Positions 33,115-43,273 of a DNA stretch of 64,000 nt are shown here, piece after piece. How positions within the stretch are numbered: position 1 is the first letter of the stretch; each line of letters begins with the position of its first letter. The stretch comes from Adhaeribacter soli. GTDB taxonomy: Bacteria > Bacteroidota > Bacteroidia > Cytophagales > Hymenobacteraceae. The notes under the pieces were generated by a model. That model worked only from the letters and a program-made list of their open reading frames with translations. It did no database searches and was not told the DNA's origin. The stretch is from the NCBI RefSeq assembly GCF_008727925.1, contig NZ_VTWT01000001.1, positions 806,001-870,000 of the forward strand, in the 5' to 3' direction. A program made the position numbers and the translations under genes.

Positions 33115-35531
33115 GCTTTCATGTTTAAACTTTCGTACAGCGCATTGAAACGGTTGCACCAATTCCGGCTGTGCGGGTCATTCTGGCTACTAAGCTCGTG
33201 GTGGTGGCTGAACAATTTCCGTCTTAAGGCGAAGGCAATATTACGGGCCTCCCAAAGCTCGGGTTCAAGCTTCAGTTCTTTTATTTTTTCCAGAGCCGTA
33301 ATTATCACGTTCATCAGCTCGGTATCTTCCGGAGTTTTCTGCAGCTGGTACATCAGGCCGGCAATGCTTTTGGCTATACTGAAATCGAGGGTAACGGTAT
33401 CGAGTTCGGCCTGAAAACGCTTGCTGCTTTCGATGGTGCGGTGCAGCATTTCCACGTCCGGAACCGGACTGGAAAAGATGGCTTTCAGGTCGGTGTTTAT
33501 CACGTAATTATCGATGTTTTTCAGCTCGCTGGGCAGGCTCATGTGCAGTTGCTTCAACGCCTGCATGAGCGGGTAATTGCTTTCGTAAAGCCGGCGGAAA
33601 AGCGCATCTACACTCGATAAGGTCTTCTGCAAAACCGAAGTCAGGATCTTGCGCTGGTCGTCGCGGAAAAGGTGCCAGAAAGAGTAATTATGCGCCCCGA
33701 AGTATTTGTCCTGCAGGTAGATGATTTCGTGAATGTTGCTCCGCTCAAAACTCTCCACGATCTCTTCCCGCATCGACTGGTAGGCCGCTTCGTTCTGCAA
33801 CCTTCTTACGCCGCCAAACATTTGCTGGTCGCCTAAGTGCAGCACCGCGTAAGTAAATTCCGCGGTTTCCCAGGTCAGTTCCGATTTCAGGGCCGCCTGC
33901 CCGATGGCCAAACGATGGCGGCCGGCTTCGAACTCTTCGTGGTGCAGCGAAGTGGCTTGGTAGCAATAAATGTGGCTTTTGCGGGGGTAGCGCGTAAACA
34001 GGGAAGACACAGCGTAATGCACGCCCACGCGAAGCAGGTCCAGCATGGCCGGTTTTACCAGTTTGTCGTAAATGTCGCCGGCGCTTTCGTACTCGTCCTC
34101 GTTGCTTTTGGCCTGCGAGAGTTTTTCTTTGAAAGGCGTTTTGTAATCGTCTCCGGTTATGGAGGAGGCCAGTTGCAAGGCACGGGTAGCGTACGAAATA
34201 TCCTGAATGGTGCCCAGATCCGTCACTTCATCGAAGAACCAGCCGCAACTCGTGTACATCAGCATGGCGTGGTACTGCATTTCGAGCAGCTTCAGGATCT
34301 TTATTTTATCGAGTTCCCCTAAGTTCTGTTTAAAGTTTACTTTCAGAAAGGCCGCCACATTTTCTTCCGACCGGTTCCCAATGACCTCAATGTATTTGTT
34401 GCGGAGCTCCCACGGATCGTCGGAATAATTCCCCATTTCCGCTTCATACACCGGCACCAGCGTATCGCGCACCCAATCGAAGGTCTCCCTTAAGGGGCCG
34501 CGCCATTTCTGGTTCCAGCCGGGCCGGCCGCCGGTATTGCAGCCGCAATTGCTCCGCCAGCGTTCCACTCCGTGCGAGCAGCTCCAGGAAGTGTTTTCAA
34601 TAATTTCGGCTTCGTATTCCGGCGGAAATAATTCAAGGTATTGTCCATACACCGTAAGCTGGGCCAGTTTAGCGGTTTCTACGTGGTGCAGGGCATAGGT
34701 AAGCGCCATTTCTCCGAAGTGGTGGTGGTGCCCATAGGTTTCGCCGTCGGTGGCAATGTGCATGAGTTCAGGCTTGTCCTGTTCGGAAAAAGACCCCGTA
34801 AGCCGGTTGGCAAATACGATCCCGTTATTAAGCAGTTTCTCAAAAGCTACCGCCTGGGAAATACCGGCATGGTAAAAGAAAAGCGTTATCTCCTTGCCCG
34901 ATGGAAGTTTGCACAGGTACGGCCTACGCGGGTCAACTTTGGCATCGGTAGCATCTTTCCAGTCCCGCGAGCCAATTTTCCGGATATGCAAGGCCTGGTA
35001 AGGGGAAAGAATGGTGAACTTGATACCTTGCTCCGCCATTACTTCGAGCACTTCGGTGTTTACGGCCGTTTCCCCACACCACATGCCTTCCGGTTCACGG
35101 CCGAAGCGTTTTTCAAAGTCCCGGATTCCCCAGATCACCTGGGTTTCCATGTCGCGGCGGGTGGAAAGCGGCAGAATGGTATGGTTATAGGCCTGAGCCA
35201 AGGCAGAACCGTGGCCGCCGTAGCGTTCCTGACTTTCCTTATCGGCCTGCAAAATGGCCTCGTACACCTGGGGCGCTTTTTTCTCCATCCACTCCAGCAA
35301 GGTAGGCCCGAAATTGAAGCTGATGCGCGCGTAATTGTTCACGATATCCACGATCCGGCCTTCTTCATCCAGTATGCGGGAAGCGGCATTCCGGCCGTAG
35401 CATTCAGCCGTGATGCGCTCGTTCCAGTCGTGGTACGGATAAGCGCCGTCCTGCAATTCAACTTCGTTCAGCCAAGGGTTTTCGCGCGGCGGCTGGTAAA
35501 AATGACCGTGAATGCAGAGGTATTTATTCAT
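33111..35531 (-). CDS. GH57-family glycosidase with DUF3536 domain
   Basis: An 806-residue protein. The N-terminal GH57 catalytic domain (about 1-320) opens with CIHGHFYQPPRENPW and contains GMWCGETAVNTEVLEVMAEQ and ATDGETYGHHHHFGEM, followed by WSCSHGVERWRSNCGC. The rest is the helical DUF3536 region. GH57 enzymes act on alpha-glucans (amylase, branching or glucanotransferase), but the activity of the DUF3536 branch is not settled. Its position between treZ and treY, with ATGA coupling to treY, points to work on the same glucan. It starts 73 bases after treZ. Confidence 0.88.
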   Translation of the reverse strand: MNKYLCIHGHFYQPPRENPWLNEVELQDGAYPYHDWNERITAECYGRNAASRILDEEGRIVDIVNNYARISFNFGPTLLEWMEKKAPQVYEAILQADKESQERYGGHGSALAQAYNHTILPLSTRRDMETQVIWGIRDFEKRFGREPEGMWCGETAVNTEVLEVMAEQGIKFTILSPYQALHIRKIGSRDWKDATDAKVDPRRPYLCKLPSGKEITLFFYHAGISQAVAFEKLLNNGIVFANRLTGSFSEQDKPELMHIATDGETYGHHHHFGEMALTYALHHVETAKLAQLTVYGQYLELFPPEYEAEIIENTSWSCSHGVERWRSNCGCNTGGRPGWNQKWRGPLRETFDWVRDTLVPVYEAEMGNYSDDPWELRNKYIEVIGNRSEENVAAFLKVNFKQNLGELDKIKILKLLEMQYHAMLMYTSCGWFFDEVTDLGTIQDISYATRALQLASSITGDDYKTPFKEKLSQAKSNEDEYESAGDIYDKLVKPAMLDLLRVGVHYAVSSLFTRYPRKSHIYCYQATSLHHEEFEAGRHRLAIGQAALKSELTWETAEFTYAVLHLGDQQMFGGVRRLQNEAAYQSMREEIVESFERSNIHEIIYLQDKYFGAHNYSFWHLFRDDQRKILTSVLQKTLSSVDALFRRLYESNYPLMQALKQLHMSLPSELKNIDNYVINTDLKAIFSSPVPDVEMLHRTIESSKRFQAELDTVTLDFSIAKSIAGLMYQLQKTPEDTELMNVIITALEKIKELKLEPELWEARNIAFALRRKLFSHHHELSSQNDPHSRNWCNRFNALYESLNMKA

Positions 35532-35604
35532 ACGTTTACAGGCTCTAAAGGAAAAAAAACAGTACGGTTTCAGGCAAAAAAATGGCAGCCCCGGTTTCCG
35601 GAAA

Positions 35605-37416
35605 TTACCGCTCCAGGATCAGGATGCTTTCGGGCGGTACCGTTACCTTTCCGGAAACTGCTGTTGCCTTACTTTCGGAAGAGGACGGACTGCCGCTATT
35701 CAGCAACAACTGCCACGTGGTATTGTTTTCCAGGGATATTTCCTGAGCTTCCTTGCCGAAATTATAGCGGCATAAAACCTCTTTATTGGCGGTCCACCTT
35801 TTAACAGTCAGCAGTTTTTTGGCCGGATCGGCTATCGTTTTCAGATTGTCTTTATCCAGATTGCTGAAAACTTCGTGGCTTTTGCGAAGCTGAATTATTT
35901 GGCGATAAAAATCCCAGAGCGCATAATGTTCACCTTCCTGGTAATTCCAGCTTAAAATTGAATTCTGAAAAGTTTCTTCGGCTTGCGGGTCCGGCACTTC
36001 TCCGGCCCATTTAAAGGCTTTGAATTCTTCTTTCCGGCCTTTCTGTACCGCTTCCACCAAATCCTTATCAGTGTGGCTTATGAAATACTGGAAAGGGTTT
36101 TTCTCGCCATATTCTTCCCCCATAAACAGCATCGGAACGTACGGCGAAAGAATATAGGTGGCCGCAATGAGTTTCAGCATTGGAAAAGATACGGTTTCCG
36201 AGATCCGGTCGCCCAGCATGCGGTTGCCTACCTGGTCGTGGTTCTGGGCAAACACCACAAACTGCCGGGCCGGGTTTTCTGCCGCGCTGTTGCCGTAAGT
36301 TTTGTGCCTGTGCGGCGAGTAATTCCCGTTATAAACAAAGGTGTCGCGGAAGGCTTTTTCCAGGTCCTCCAGTTTGCCGAAATCGGCATAATAGCCGTCC
36401 GTTTCGCCGGTTACCAGGGCGTACAGGGCGTGGTGAAATTCGTCGCACCATTGCCCGTCCATGCCGTTCCCGCCTTTGGCCAACGGGTTCACCATGCGCA
36501 CATCGTTCAGGTCGCTTTCCGCGATCAGGAAATGTTTCTTACCCAGTTCCAGATTCAGTTTGTTTACTTCGGTGGCCAGTTCTTTCAGGAAATGGTTGGC
36601 GCTCATATCCATAATGGCATGCACGGCATCCAGACGAAGGGCATCGATGTGATATTCCCGGAACCACATTAAAGCATTCTGAAGAAAGAAATTCCGCACG
36701 CCATCGCAATACGCATCGTCAAAATTCAGGGCGCTGCCCCAAGGGGTTTTGTACTTGTCGGTAAAATAAGGGCCGAAATCGTTCAGGTAATTTCCTTCCG
36801 GGCCCAAGTGGTTGTACACCACGTCTAATATTACCGCAATTCCTTTCGCGTGGCAGGCATTTACCAGTTTCTTCAGCCCGTTCGGTCCGCCGTAAGATTC
36901 CTGCACCGCCGAAGGATAAACCCCGTCGTAGCCCCAGTTGCGACTACCCGGAAACTGGGAAACCGGCATAATTTCTATGGCCGTAATTCCAAGTTCCACC
37001 ACGTAATCGAGCTTCGAAATAATGCCTTCAAAAGTATGCTGATCAGTAAAGGTTCCGGTGTGCAGTTCGTAAATGATCATCTTTTCCAGCGGCACGCCGG
37101 TCCAGGTTTTATCTTCCCAGGCAAAATCGTGGTGGTTTACGACCGCCGAAGCTTCGTGCACGCCGTCGGGCTGGTGCATGGAAGCCGGGTCCGGCCGCTC
37201 CAGATCGCCGTTCAGTTGAAATTTATATCGGGTGCCAGCCGCCACCGCTTTTACATCCACGGACCAGTAGCCAAATTCCATGGGCTCCATCCGGATGCTT
37301 TTTTCTTCCGGGGAAGTAATTTTTAAGGTTACGGTTTCGGCTTCCGGCGCCCACACGGTAAACCGGCAGGTTCCGTCCGGTTGTAGCCAGGCGCCGGTTT
37401 TCTGATATAAACTCAT
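35605..37416 (-). CDS. treZ: maltooligosyl trehalose trehalohydrolase
   Basis: A 603-residue GH13 enzyme that releases trehalose from maltooligosyl-trehalose made by TreY. An N-terminal CBM48/E-set domain (RFTVWAPEAETVTLKI; GYWSVDV) precedes the barrel. Catalytic motifs are DALRLDAVHAI (Asp), HFLIAESDLND (Glu) and FAQNHDQVGNR (Asp). A short C-terminal beta domain ends VPPESILILER. It is the first gene of the minus-strand arm of the glucan/trehalose divergon. Confidence 0.95.
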   Translation of the reverse strand: MSLYQKTGAWLQPDGTCRFTVWAPEAETVTLKITSPEEKSIRMEPMEFGYWSVDVKAVAAGTRYKFQLNGDLERPDPASMHQPDGVHEASAVVNHHDFAWEDKTWTGVPLEKMIIYELHTGTFTDQHTFEGIISKLDYVVELGITAIEIMPVSQFPGSRNWGYDGVYPSAVQESYGGPNGLKKLVNACHAKGIAVILDVVYNHLGPEGNYLNDFGPYFTDKYKTPWGSALNFDDAYCDGVRNFFLQNALMWFREYHIDALRLDAVHAIMDMSANHFLKELATEVNKLNLELGKKHFLIAESDLNDVRMVNPLAKGGNGMDGQWCDEFHHALYALVTGETDGYYADFGKLEDLEKAFRDTFVYNGNYSPHRHKTYGNSAAENPARQFVVFAQNHDQVGNRMLGDRISETVSFPMLKLIAATYILSPYVPMLFMGEEYGEKNPFQYFISHTDKDLVEAVQKGRKEEFKAFKWAGEVPDPQAEETFQNSILSWNYQEGEHYALWDFYRQIIQLRKSHEVFSNLDKDNLKTIADPAKKLLTVKRWTANKEVLCRYNFGKEAQEISLENNTTWQLLLNSGSPSSSESKATAVSGKVTVPPESILILER

Positions 37417-37749
37417 ACTGTTTTTAATTCTTTTCAGGGTTTCGGAACAGAGCAGATCCGGTGCATTTTCCCGCGCAGTTTTTCAGCTTACTAAAAAGTT
37501 AATCATTTCAGCTAATAAAGTAATACTGCCGGCTGCTATTTTCCGCAAGATGCTTACCGGGTTTTTAAAGAAAGGTTATACTCCGCAAAGCAGAATTTAT
37601 ACGGAAATGCCCGGGACAAATTCTGAAAATCTTAAAAATTCTATATTCCGGGCGTAATAAAAGGCAACCGTATTCAAAAAAAATGGTAAAAACCTTATTT
37701 CATTGTATCAAGTATGAAACCTTGCTAATCGGAACAACTATTACACCTG
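37417..37749. promoter_or_regulatory. divergent control region of the glucan/trehalose cluster
   Basis: This 333-base AT-rich stretch separates treZ (-) from glgE (+) and must hold the promoters of both arms. I could not find an exact TAnnTTTG with a good -33 on either strand, nor a strong palindrome, so any regulator site is not visible by eye. Confidence 0.4.
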
Positions 37750-39753
37750 ATGAAACACCTCGAAGGAACCAAACGCGTAATCATAGATCATGTTAAGCCG
37801 GAAATAAACTCTGGCCAGTTTCCCATAAAAAGAGTGGTGGGAGAGAAGGTAGTGGTGCAGGCCGACGTTTTTACCGATGGTCATGACACCGTAAGGGCGC
37901 TGCTGCTTTACCGGCAGGCCGGCAAAAAGAACTGGCAGGAAAAACCCATGGAATTTCTGGGCAACGACCGTTGGGAAAGCGAGTTCGTTCCGACTGCTAT
38001 GGGCATGTACGAATATACCGTGGCCGGTTGGGTAGATCATTTCCTGTTCTGGCAAACCGGTTTAAATAAGAAATACGAAGCCCACCAGGATATTGCGGTA
38101 GAACTGCTCATCGGGGCCGAAATGCTGGAACAAACGGCTGCCCATACCAAAGGCGGGGTAAACAAAAAACTGCTGAAATGGGCCTCCGCGCTCCGCCAGC
38201 CTAAAAACATGGCGGAGGCAGTAGCCCTGGCAACCGGTCCGGAAGTTTCCGAGCTCATGTACGAGTACGCCGACCGTAGTTTTGCCCGCCAGTATCCAAA
38301 GATCCTACAGGTATCGGTAGAGCGGCAAAAGGCGCTGTTCAGTTCCTGGTACGAATTTTTCCCGCGCTCCACTTCTCAGGAATACGGCCAGCACGGCACC
38401 TTCCGCGATTGCGAACGCATTTTGCCGCGCATTGCCGAAATGGGCTTCGATGTGGTTTATTTGCCGCCGATCCACCCGATCGGGATGGCTTTCCGGAAAG
38501 GCTACAACAACGCCGTAACGGCAGAGCCCGGCAACCCCGGTTCGCCCTGGGCAATCGGTGGCGAGGCCGGCGGCCACAAAGACATTCACCCGGAATTGGG
38601 CACGTTAGAGGATTTTCATTCCCTGGTCAGAAGAGCAAACGAACTCGGAATTGAGCTTGCCCTGGATTTTGCCATTCAGTGCTCCCCGGACCACCCCTAC
38701 GTGAAATCGCATCCGCAATGGTTTAAGTGGCGGCCCGACGGCACGGTGCAATACGCCGAAAACCCGCCGAAAAAATACCAGGATGTGCTGCCCGTAAATT
38801 TCGAAACCGAAGACTGGGTAAACCTCTGGCAGGAACTCAAAAGCATCGTGGTTTACTGGATCAAACAAGGTGTCAATATTTTCCGGGTCGATAATCCGCA
38901 TACCAAACCGTTCCCTTTCTGGGAGTGGCTTATTAAAGAAGTACGCGCCGTGTACCCGAACACCATTTTTCTGGCCGAAGCATTTACCCGGCCGCGCATT
39001 ATGGAACGCCTGGGCAAATTAGGCTACACGCAATCCTATACTTATTTCACCTGGCGCGAAACGGCCGAAGAATTGCAGCAGTACATGGAGGAGCTTACCA
39101 AAACCGACATGCGCGAATATTACCGTCCGAATTTCTGGCCGAACACGCCCGACATTTTGCCGATCCATCTTCAAACGGGTGGCGAACCCATGTTCCTCAG
39201 CCGCGTGATCATGGCGGCTACCATGTCTTCGAATTACGGCCTCTACGGACCGGTTTACGAATTCGGCCTCAATACCCCGATGGCTCCCGGCAAAGAAGAA
39301 TACCTCGATTCGGAAAAATACGAGATCAAGCGCTGGGACTGGGACCAGCATACCCGCATCCGGGACGTCATTACCAAGCTGAACCATATCCGGAAAGAAA
39401 ACCCGGCCCTGCAAACTACCTGGCACATCGAATTTGCAAAAACCGATAACCCGAACATTATCTGCTACGCCAAAACCGACCAGGACATGACCAACCGGAT
39501 GATCATTGCCGTGAACCTCGACCCGCATAACCGGCAGGCCGGCTGGATACAGGTTCCGGAAAAAGAACTCTGGCTCGACCCGGAAGAACCGTACCTGGTT
39601 TACGACCTGCTTTCCGGCCACACGTATACCTGGCGGCACGAATGGAACTACGTAGAATTGCACCCGGACCAGGTGCCGGCGCACGTGTTCCGCATCGAAG
39701 GGCCTTTGCTCCGGCCCGAAAAAGCAGCCGGCGAAAACAAGCCTGTTCACTGA
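37750..39753 (+). CDS. glgE: alpha-1,4-glucan:maltose-1-phosphate maltosyltransferase
   Basis: A 667-residue GH13_3 enzyme that extends alpha-1,4-glucan with maltosyl units from maltose-1-phosphate. The N-terminal domain (VIIDHVKPEINSGQFPIKRV) is typical of GlgE. In the barrel are YLPPIHPIG, the nucleophile Asp in IFRVDNPHTKPFPFWEW (near 378) and the acid/base Glu in FLAEAFTRP (near 407). It opens the plus arm, and the substrate-making TreS-maltokinase fusion follows 133 bases later. No other maltose-1-phosphate source is in the window. Confidence 0.96.
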   Translation: MKHLEGTKRVIIDHVKPEINSGQFPIKRVVGEKVVVQADVFTDGHDTVRALLLYRQAGKKNWQEKPMEFLGNDRWESEFVPTAMGMYEYTVAGWVDHFLFWQTGLNKKYEAHQDIAVELLIGAEMLEQTAAHTKGGVNKKLLKWASALRQPKNMAEAVALATGPEVSELMYEYADRSFARQYPKILQVSVERQKALFSSWYEFFPRSTSQEYGQHGTFRDCERILPRIAEMGFDVVYLPPIHPIGMAFRKGYNNAVTAEPGNPGSPWAIGGEAGGHKDIHPELGTLEDFHSLVRRANELGIELALDFAIQCSPDHPYVKSHPQWFKWRPDGTVQYAENPPKKYQDVLPVNFETEDWVNLWQELKSIVVYWIKQGVNIFRVDNPHTKPFPFWEWLIKEVRAVYPNTIFLAEAFTRPRIMERLGKLGYTQSYTYFTWRETAEELQQYMEELTKTDMREYYRPNFWPNTPDILPIHLQTGGEPMFLSRVIMAATMSSNYGLYGPVYEFGLNTPMAPGKEEYLDSEKYEIKRWDWDQHTRIRDVITKLNHIRKENPALQTTWHIEFAKTDNPNIICYAKTDQDMTNRMIIAVNLDPHNRQAGWIQVPEKELWLDPEEPYLVYDLLSGHTYTWRHEWNYVELHPDQVPAHVFRIEGPLLRPEKAAGENKPVH

Positions 39754-39886
39754 ATACAACCGCTTGCCTCCTGAAAACATCTAAAAAAAATAGGGTTCGG
39801 GAGAAAAAAAGTAAAAACAAAAACCCCGGAATTTCCTTTTAATGAGCGGCGGCTGCAACCGCATGTTCAGATAACTGCAACACACA

Positions 39887-42800
39887 ATGGAAAAAACGCT
39901 GAAAGCACCAAAAACCCAAAAGGAACCGCAAACTACCAGTTCCGGCACGGCTCAGGAAAATGCGCTCCCTGACGAAAACCTTCGCTGGTACAAGGACGCC
40001 ATTATTTACGAGCTCCACATCAAAGCCTTTAACGATAGCAACAAAGACGGTATCGGCGATTTTGAAGGCCTGCTCAGCAAGCTCGATTACCTCGAAGACC
40101 TGGGCGTCACGGCCATCTGGTTGCTGCCTTTTTACCCCTCGCCCTTAAAAGACGATGGCTACGACATTGCCGATTATTATACCATTAACCCATCGTACGG
40201 CAACATCAACCATTTCAAGAGATTCCTGAAAGAAGCGCATGCCCGCGGTCTGAAAGTGATTACCGAACTGGTGATCAACCACACCTCCGATCAGCATCCC
40301 TGGTTTCAGCGGGCGCGCCATGCGGCGCCGGGTTCGGTAGAGCGCGATTATTACGTGTGGTCCGACGATCCGAATAAGTACAAAGACGTCCGGATTATTT
40401 TCCTCGATACCGAATCTTCGAACTGGACCTGGGATCCGGTGGCCAAACAATATTACTGGCACCGCTTTTTCTCGCACCAGCCCGACTTGAACTACGATAA
40501 CCCCAAGGTGCAGGAAGAAGTATTTAAAATGCTGGATTACTGGCTCGATATGGGCGTGGATGGCTTCCGGCTGGATGCTGTACCGTACCTGTTTGAGCGC
40601 GAAGGTACCAACGGCGAAAACCTGCCCGAAACCCACGCCTTCCTTAAAAAACTCCGCGCGCATTTAGATGTAAAATACCCGGGCCGTTTATTCCTTGCCG
40701 AAGCCAATATGTGGCCCGAAGAATCGGCTTCCTATTTTGGCAACGGCGACGAATGCCACATGAACTACCATTTCCCGATCATGCCGCGCATGTTCATGTC
40801 GGTGAAAATGGAAGACCGCTACCCGCTTATCGATATACTGGACCAGACCCCGGAAATTCCCGAAAGCTGCCAGTGGGCCATGTTCCTCCGCAATCACGAC
40901 GAGCTTACCCTTGAAATGGTAACCGACGAAGAGCGCGACTACATGTATAAAGTATATACCAAAGATCCGCTTGCCCGCATCAACTTGGGTATCCGTCACC
41001 GCTTGGCGCCGCTGCTGGACAACAACCGGAGCAAGATCGAGCTCATGAACATTTTGCTGTTTTCCATGCCGGGCACCCCGGTAATTTATTACGGCGACGA
41101 AATTGGCATGGGCGACAACTTCTACCTCGGCGACCGCGACGGCGTGCGTACCCCGATGCAATGGAGCCCGGACCGCAACGCCGGTTTCTCGCAGGCCAAT
41201 CCGCAACAACTTTACCTGCCGGTAATCATCGATCCGGAATATAAGTACGAAGCCGTAAACGTAGAAACCCAGGAAAAGAACCCGAACTCGCTGCTCTGGT
41301 GGATGAAACGGGTTATTGCCATGCGCAAACGCTTCAAAGCTTTCGGCCGCGGCAGCATCAAATTCCTTTCTCCGGAAAACACCAAAGTGCTGGCCTTTAT
41401 CCGGGCCTACGAAGACGAAACCATTCTGGTAATATGTAACCTGTCGCGCTTCCCGCAAGCCGTGGAATTGCCGCTGGAAGATTACGAGAATTATACCCCG
41501 GTGGAAGTATTCGGCCAGAACAAATTCCCGAAGGTGGGTAAAGATCCGTACCTGATCACGCTGGCGCCTTATGGCTTTTTCTGGTTCGCGCTCCGCCAGG
41601 AAGAAACCACCGGAACCCTTACCGAATTGCCATCCATAAAACTGAACAACCTGACCGAGATCGGCCACAAATCGGTGCAGGAACTGGAAAATAAAATATT
41701 GCCGCAATACCTGATGAAATGTCGCTGGTTTGGTGGCAAAGCCCGTATCATTCAGCGGGTGGAAGTTACCGAGTACATCCCGTTCCCGGTAGACGGCGAT
41801 GAAGCAGCCATGCTGGTAATGGAAGTTACTTACAACGAAGGCTTACCGGAACTCTACCAGTTAACATTAGCTTTTGCCGGCGACGAAGAAGCCGAATCCT
41901 TACGCAACCAGTCGGCCCAGAGCATTATAGCCAAGGCCTCGATCAATGGCCAGCCCGGCGTGTTGTACGATGCCGTGTTCAGCGAAGCTTTCCGCCATAC
42001 CATTTTCCAGTATATGGCTAAACGGAAACGGATGACGTTGGGCAGAAATGCCGAACTGGTTTTCCAGTCGGTTAGCGGTACCAAACTGGAGCTGAAAGAA
42101 GAACAGAATTTCGTACCGTCGCGGATTCTGGGGGCAGAGCAAAGCAATACCTCCATTATATACGGCGACCAGTACTACTTTAAATTCTACCGCAAGCTCG
42201 ACCGCGCCGTTAACCCAGACCTGGAAATTACCCGCTTCCTTACCGAACAGGCCAACTTCGCGAACGTGCCGGCCTACAAAGGCGACATTGAATTGCAAAG
42301 CCAGGGCAAGACCGGCATCATTCTGGGCATGATGCAGGAAATGATACCGAACCAGGGCGATGCCTGGGAGTACATCGGCGAATCCGTGAAACGGTATTTC
42401 GAAAGGGTATCTTCCATGGGCAAAAAAGTGACCCGTACCGTGCCTCGCGGCACGCTGGTAAATCCGGCCCCGTTCGAAAGCATTCCGGAAGAATTGCAGA
42501 ACCTGCTGGGCGGCGCCTACGTGGAAAGGATCCATTTGCTGGGTACCCGCACGGGCGAAATGCACCTGGCCCTGGCTTCGAACAAGACGAATAAAGATTT
42601 TACCCCGGAAGATTATTCCCTGCATTACCAGCGTTCCCTTTTCTCTTCCCTGAAATCCTTGGTGCGGAGCAATTTCGACCTGCTGAAAAAACGCCTGAAC
42701 GAGATACCGGAAAGCGCTCGTCAGGATGCCGAAGAAGTACTGGCCATGCGCGAAGAGATTCTGGAAAGATTCAAGCTCATTTTCGACCATAAAATAGATA

Positions 42801-43273
42801 CCCTCAAGATCCGGACCCACGGCGATTTCCATTTAGGCCAGGTGCTGTTTACCGGCAAAGATTTCGTGATCCTGGATTTTGAAGGCGAACCGGCCCGCGC
42901 TTACAGCGAAAGAAGACTAAAACGCTCGCCGCTCCGCGATGTAGCCGGCATGATCCGGTCGTTCCATTATGCGGCTTACAATGCCCTTTTAAAAGATGCC
43001 TATCTGGCCGAAGAAGAAGGACCGGTAATGGATTACTGGGCCGAGCAATGGTACCACTACGTAAGCGGGTTCTACATGGAATCGTACCTGGAAGTAATGA
43101 ATGGCAAAGATGTTCTGCCGGATAACCCGGAAGACTCCGAAGTCCTGATCCAGACCTTCCTGCTGGAGAAAGCTATTTACGAACTTGGCTATGAACTGAA
43201 CAATCGTCCGGATTGGGTAATGATTCCGCTTAGAGGTATAAAATCAATTATGAACGCAGAGAAGAATGGCTAA
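39887..43273 (+). CDS. treS: trehalose synthase-maltokinase fusion (TreS-Mak/Pep2)
   Basis: An 1128-residue bifunctional protein. Residues about 30-590 are a GH13 trehalose synthase (trehalose to maltose): WYKDAIIYELHIKAF, nucleophile in DGFRLDAVPYLFERE (near 227), FLAEANMWPE (near 270) and FLRNHDELTLEM (near 336). Residues about 600-1128 are a maltokinase: YLMKCRWFGGKARI, the catalytic loop THGDFHLGQVLF (near 978), VILDFEGEPAR and LRDVAGMIRSFHYAAY. Fusion channels trehalose through maltose to maltose-1-phosphate for GlgE. The stop overlaps the glgB start by eight bases, so the two are translationally linked. Confidence 0.96.
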   Translation: MEKTLKAPKTQKEPQTTSSGTAQENALPDENLRWYKDAIIYELHIKAFNDSNKDGIGDFEGLLSKLDYLEDLGVTAIWLLPFYPSPLKDDGYDIADYYTINPSYGNINHFKRFLKEAHARGLKVITELVINHTSDQHPWFQRARHAAPGSVERDYYVWSDDPNKYKDVRIIFLDTESSNWTWDPVAKQYYWHRFFSHQPDLNYDNPKVQEEVFKMLDYWLDMGVDGFRLDAVPYLFEREGTNGENLPETHAFLKKLRAHLDVKYPGRLFLAEANMWPEESASYFGNGDECHMNYHFPIMPRMFMSVKMEDRYPLIDILDQTPEIPESCQWAMFLRNHDELTLEMVTDEERDYMYKVYTKDPLARINLGIRHRLAPLLDNNRSKIELMNILLFSMPGTPVIYYGDEIGMGDNFYLGDRDGVRTPMQWSPDRNAGFSQANPQQLYLPVIIDPEYKYEAVNVETQEKNPNSLLWWMKRVIAMRKRFKAFGRGSIKFLSPENTKVLAFIRAYEDETILVICNLSRFPQAVELPLEDYENYTPVEVFGQNKFPKVGKDPYLITLAPYGFFWFALRQEETTGTLTELPSIKLNNLTEIGHKSVQELENKILPQYLMKCRWFGGKARIIQRVEVTEYIPFPVDGDEAAMLVMEVTYNEGLPELYQLTLAFAGDEEAESLRNQSAQSIIAKASINGQPGVLYDAVFSEAFRHTIFQYMAKRKRMTLGRNAELVFQSVSGTKLELKEEQNFVPSRILGAEQSNTSIIYGDQYYFKFYRKLDRAVNPDLEITRFLTEQANFANVPAYKGDIELQSQGKTGIILGMMQEMIPNQGDAWEYIGESVKRYFERVSSMGKKVTRTVPRGTLVNPAPFESIPEELQNLLGGAYVERIHLLGTRTGEMHLALASNKTNKDFTPEDYSLHYQRSLFSSLKSLVRSNFDLLKKRLNEIPESARQDAEEVLAMREEILERFKLIFDHKIDTLKIRTHGDFHLGQVLFTGKDFVILDFEGEPARAYSERRLKRSPLRDVAGMIRSFHYAAYNALLKDAYLAEEEGPVMDYWAEQWYHYVSGFYMESYLEVMNGKDVLPDNPEDSEVLIQTFLLEKAIYELGYELNNRPDWVMIPLRGIKSIMNAEKNG

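Noticed and set aside
33115-33162. Longer treY start overlapping the GH57 gene by 52 bases
   Set aside because: The added residues do not resemble the TreY N-terminus, while MKPFLPLATYRIQF does, and the shorter start gives a standard ATGA overlap.
34641-35804. A 387-codon plus-strand open frame opposite the GH57 and treZ genes
   Set aside because: It lies antisense to strong GH57 and treZ coding frames, has no family features, and is the kind of long shadow frame expected in GC-rich codons.
39019-39780. A 253-codon minus-strand open frame inside glgE
   Set aside because: glgE is unambiguous on the plus strand; the antisense frame shows no recognisable motif.
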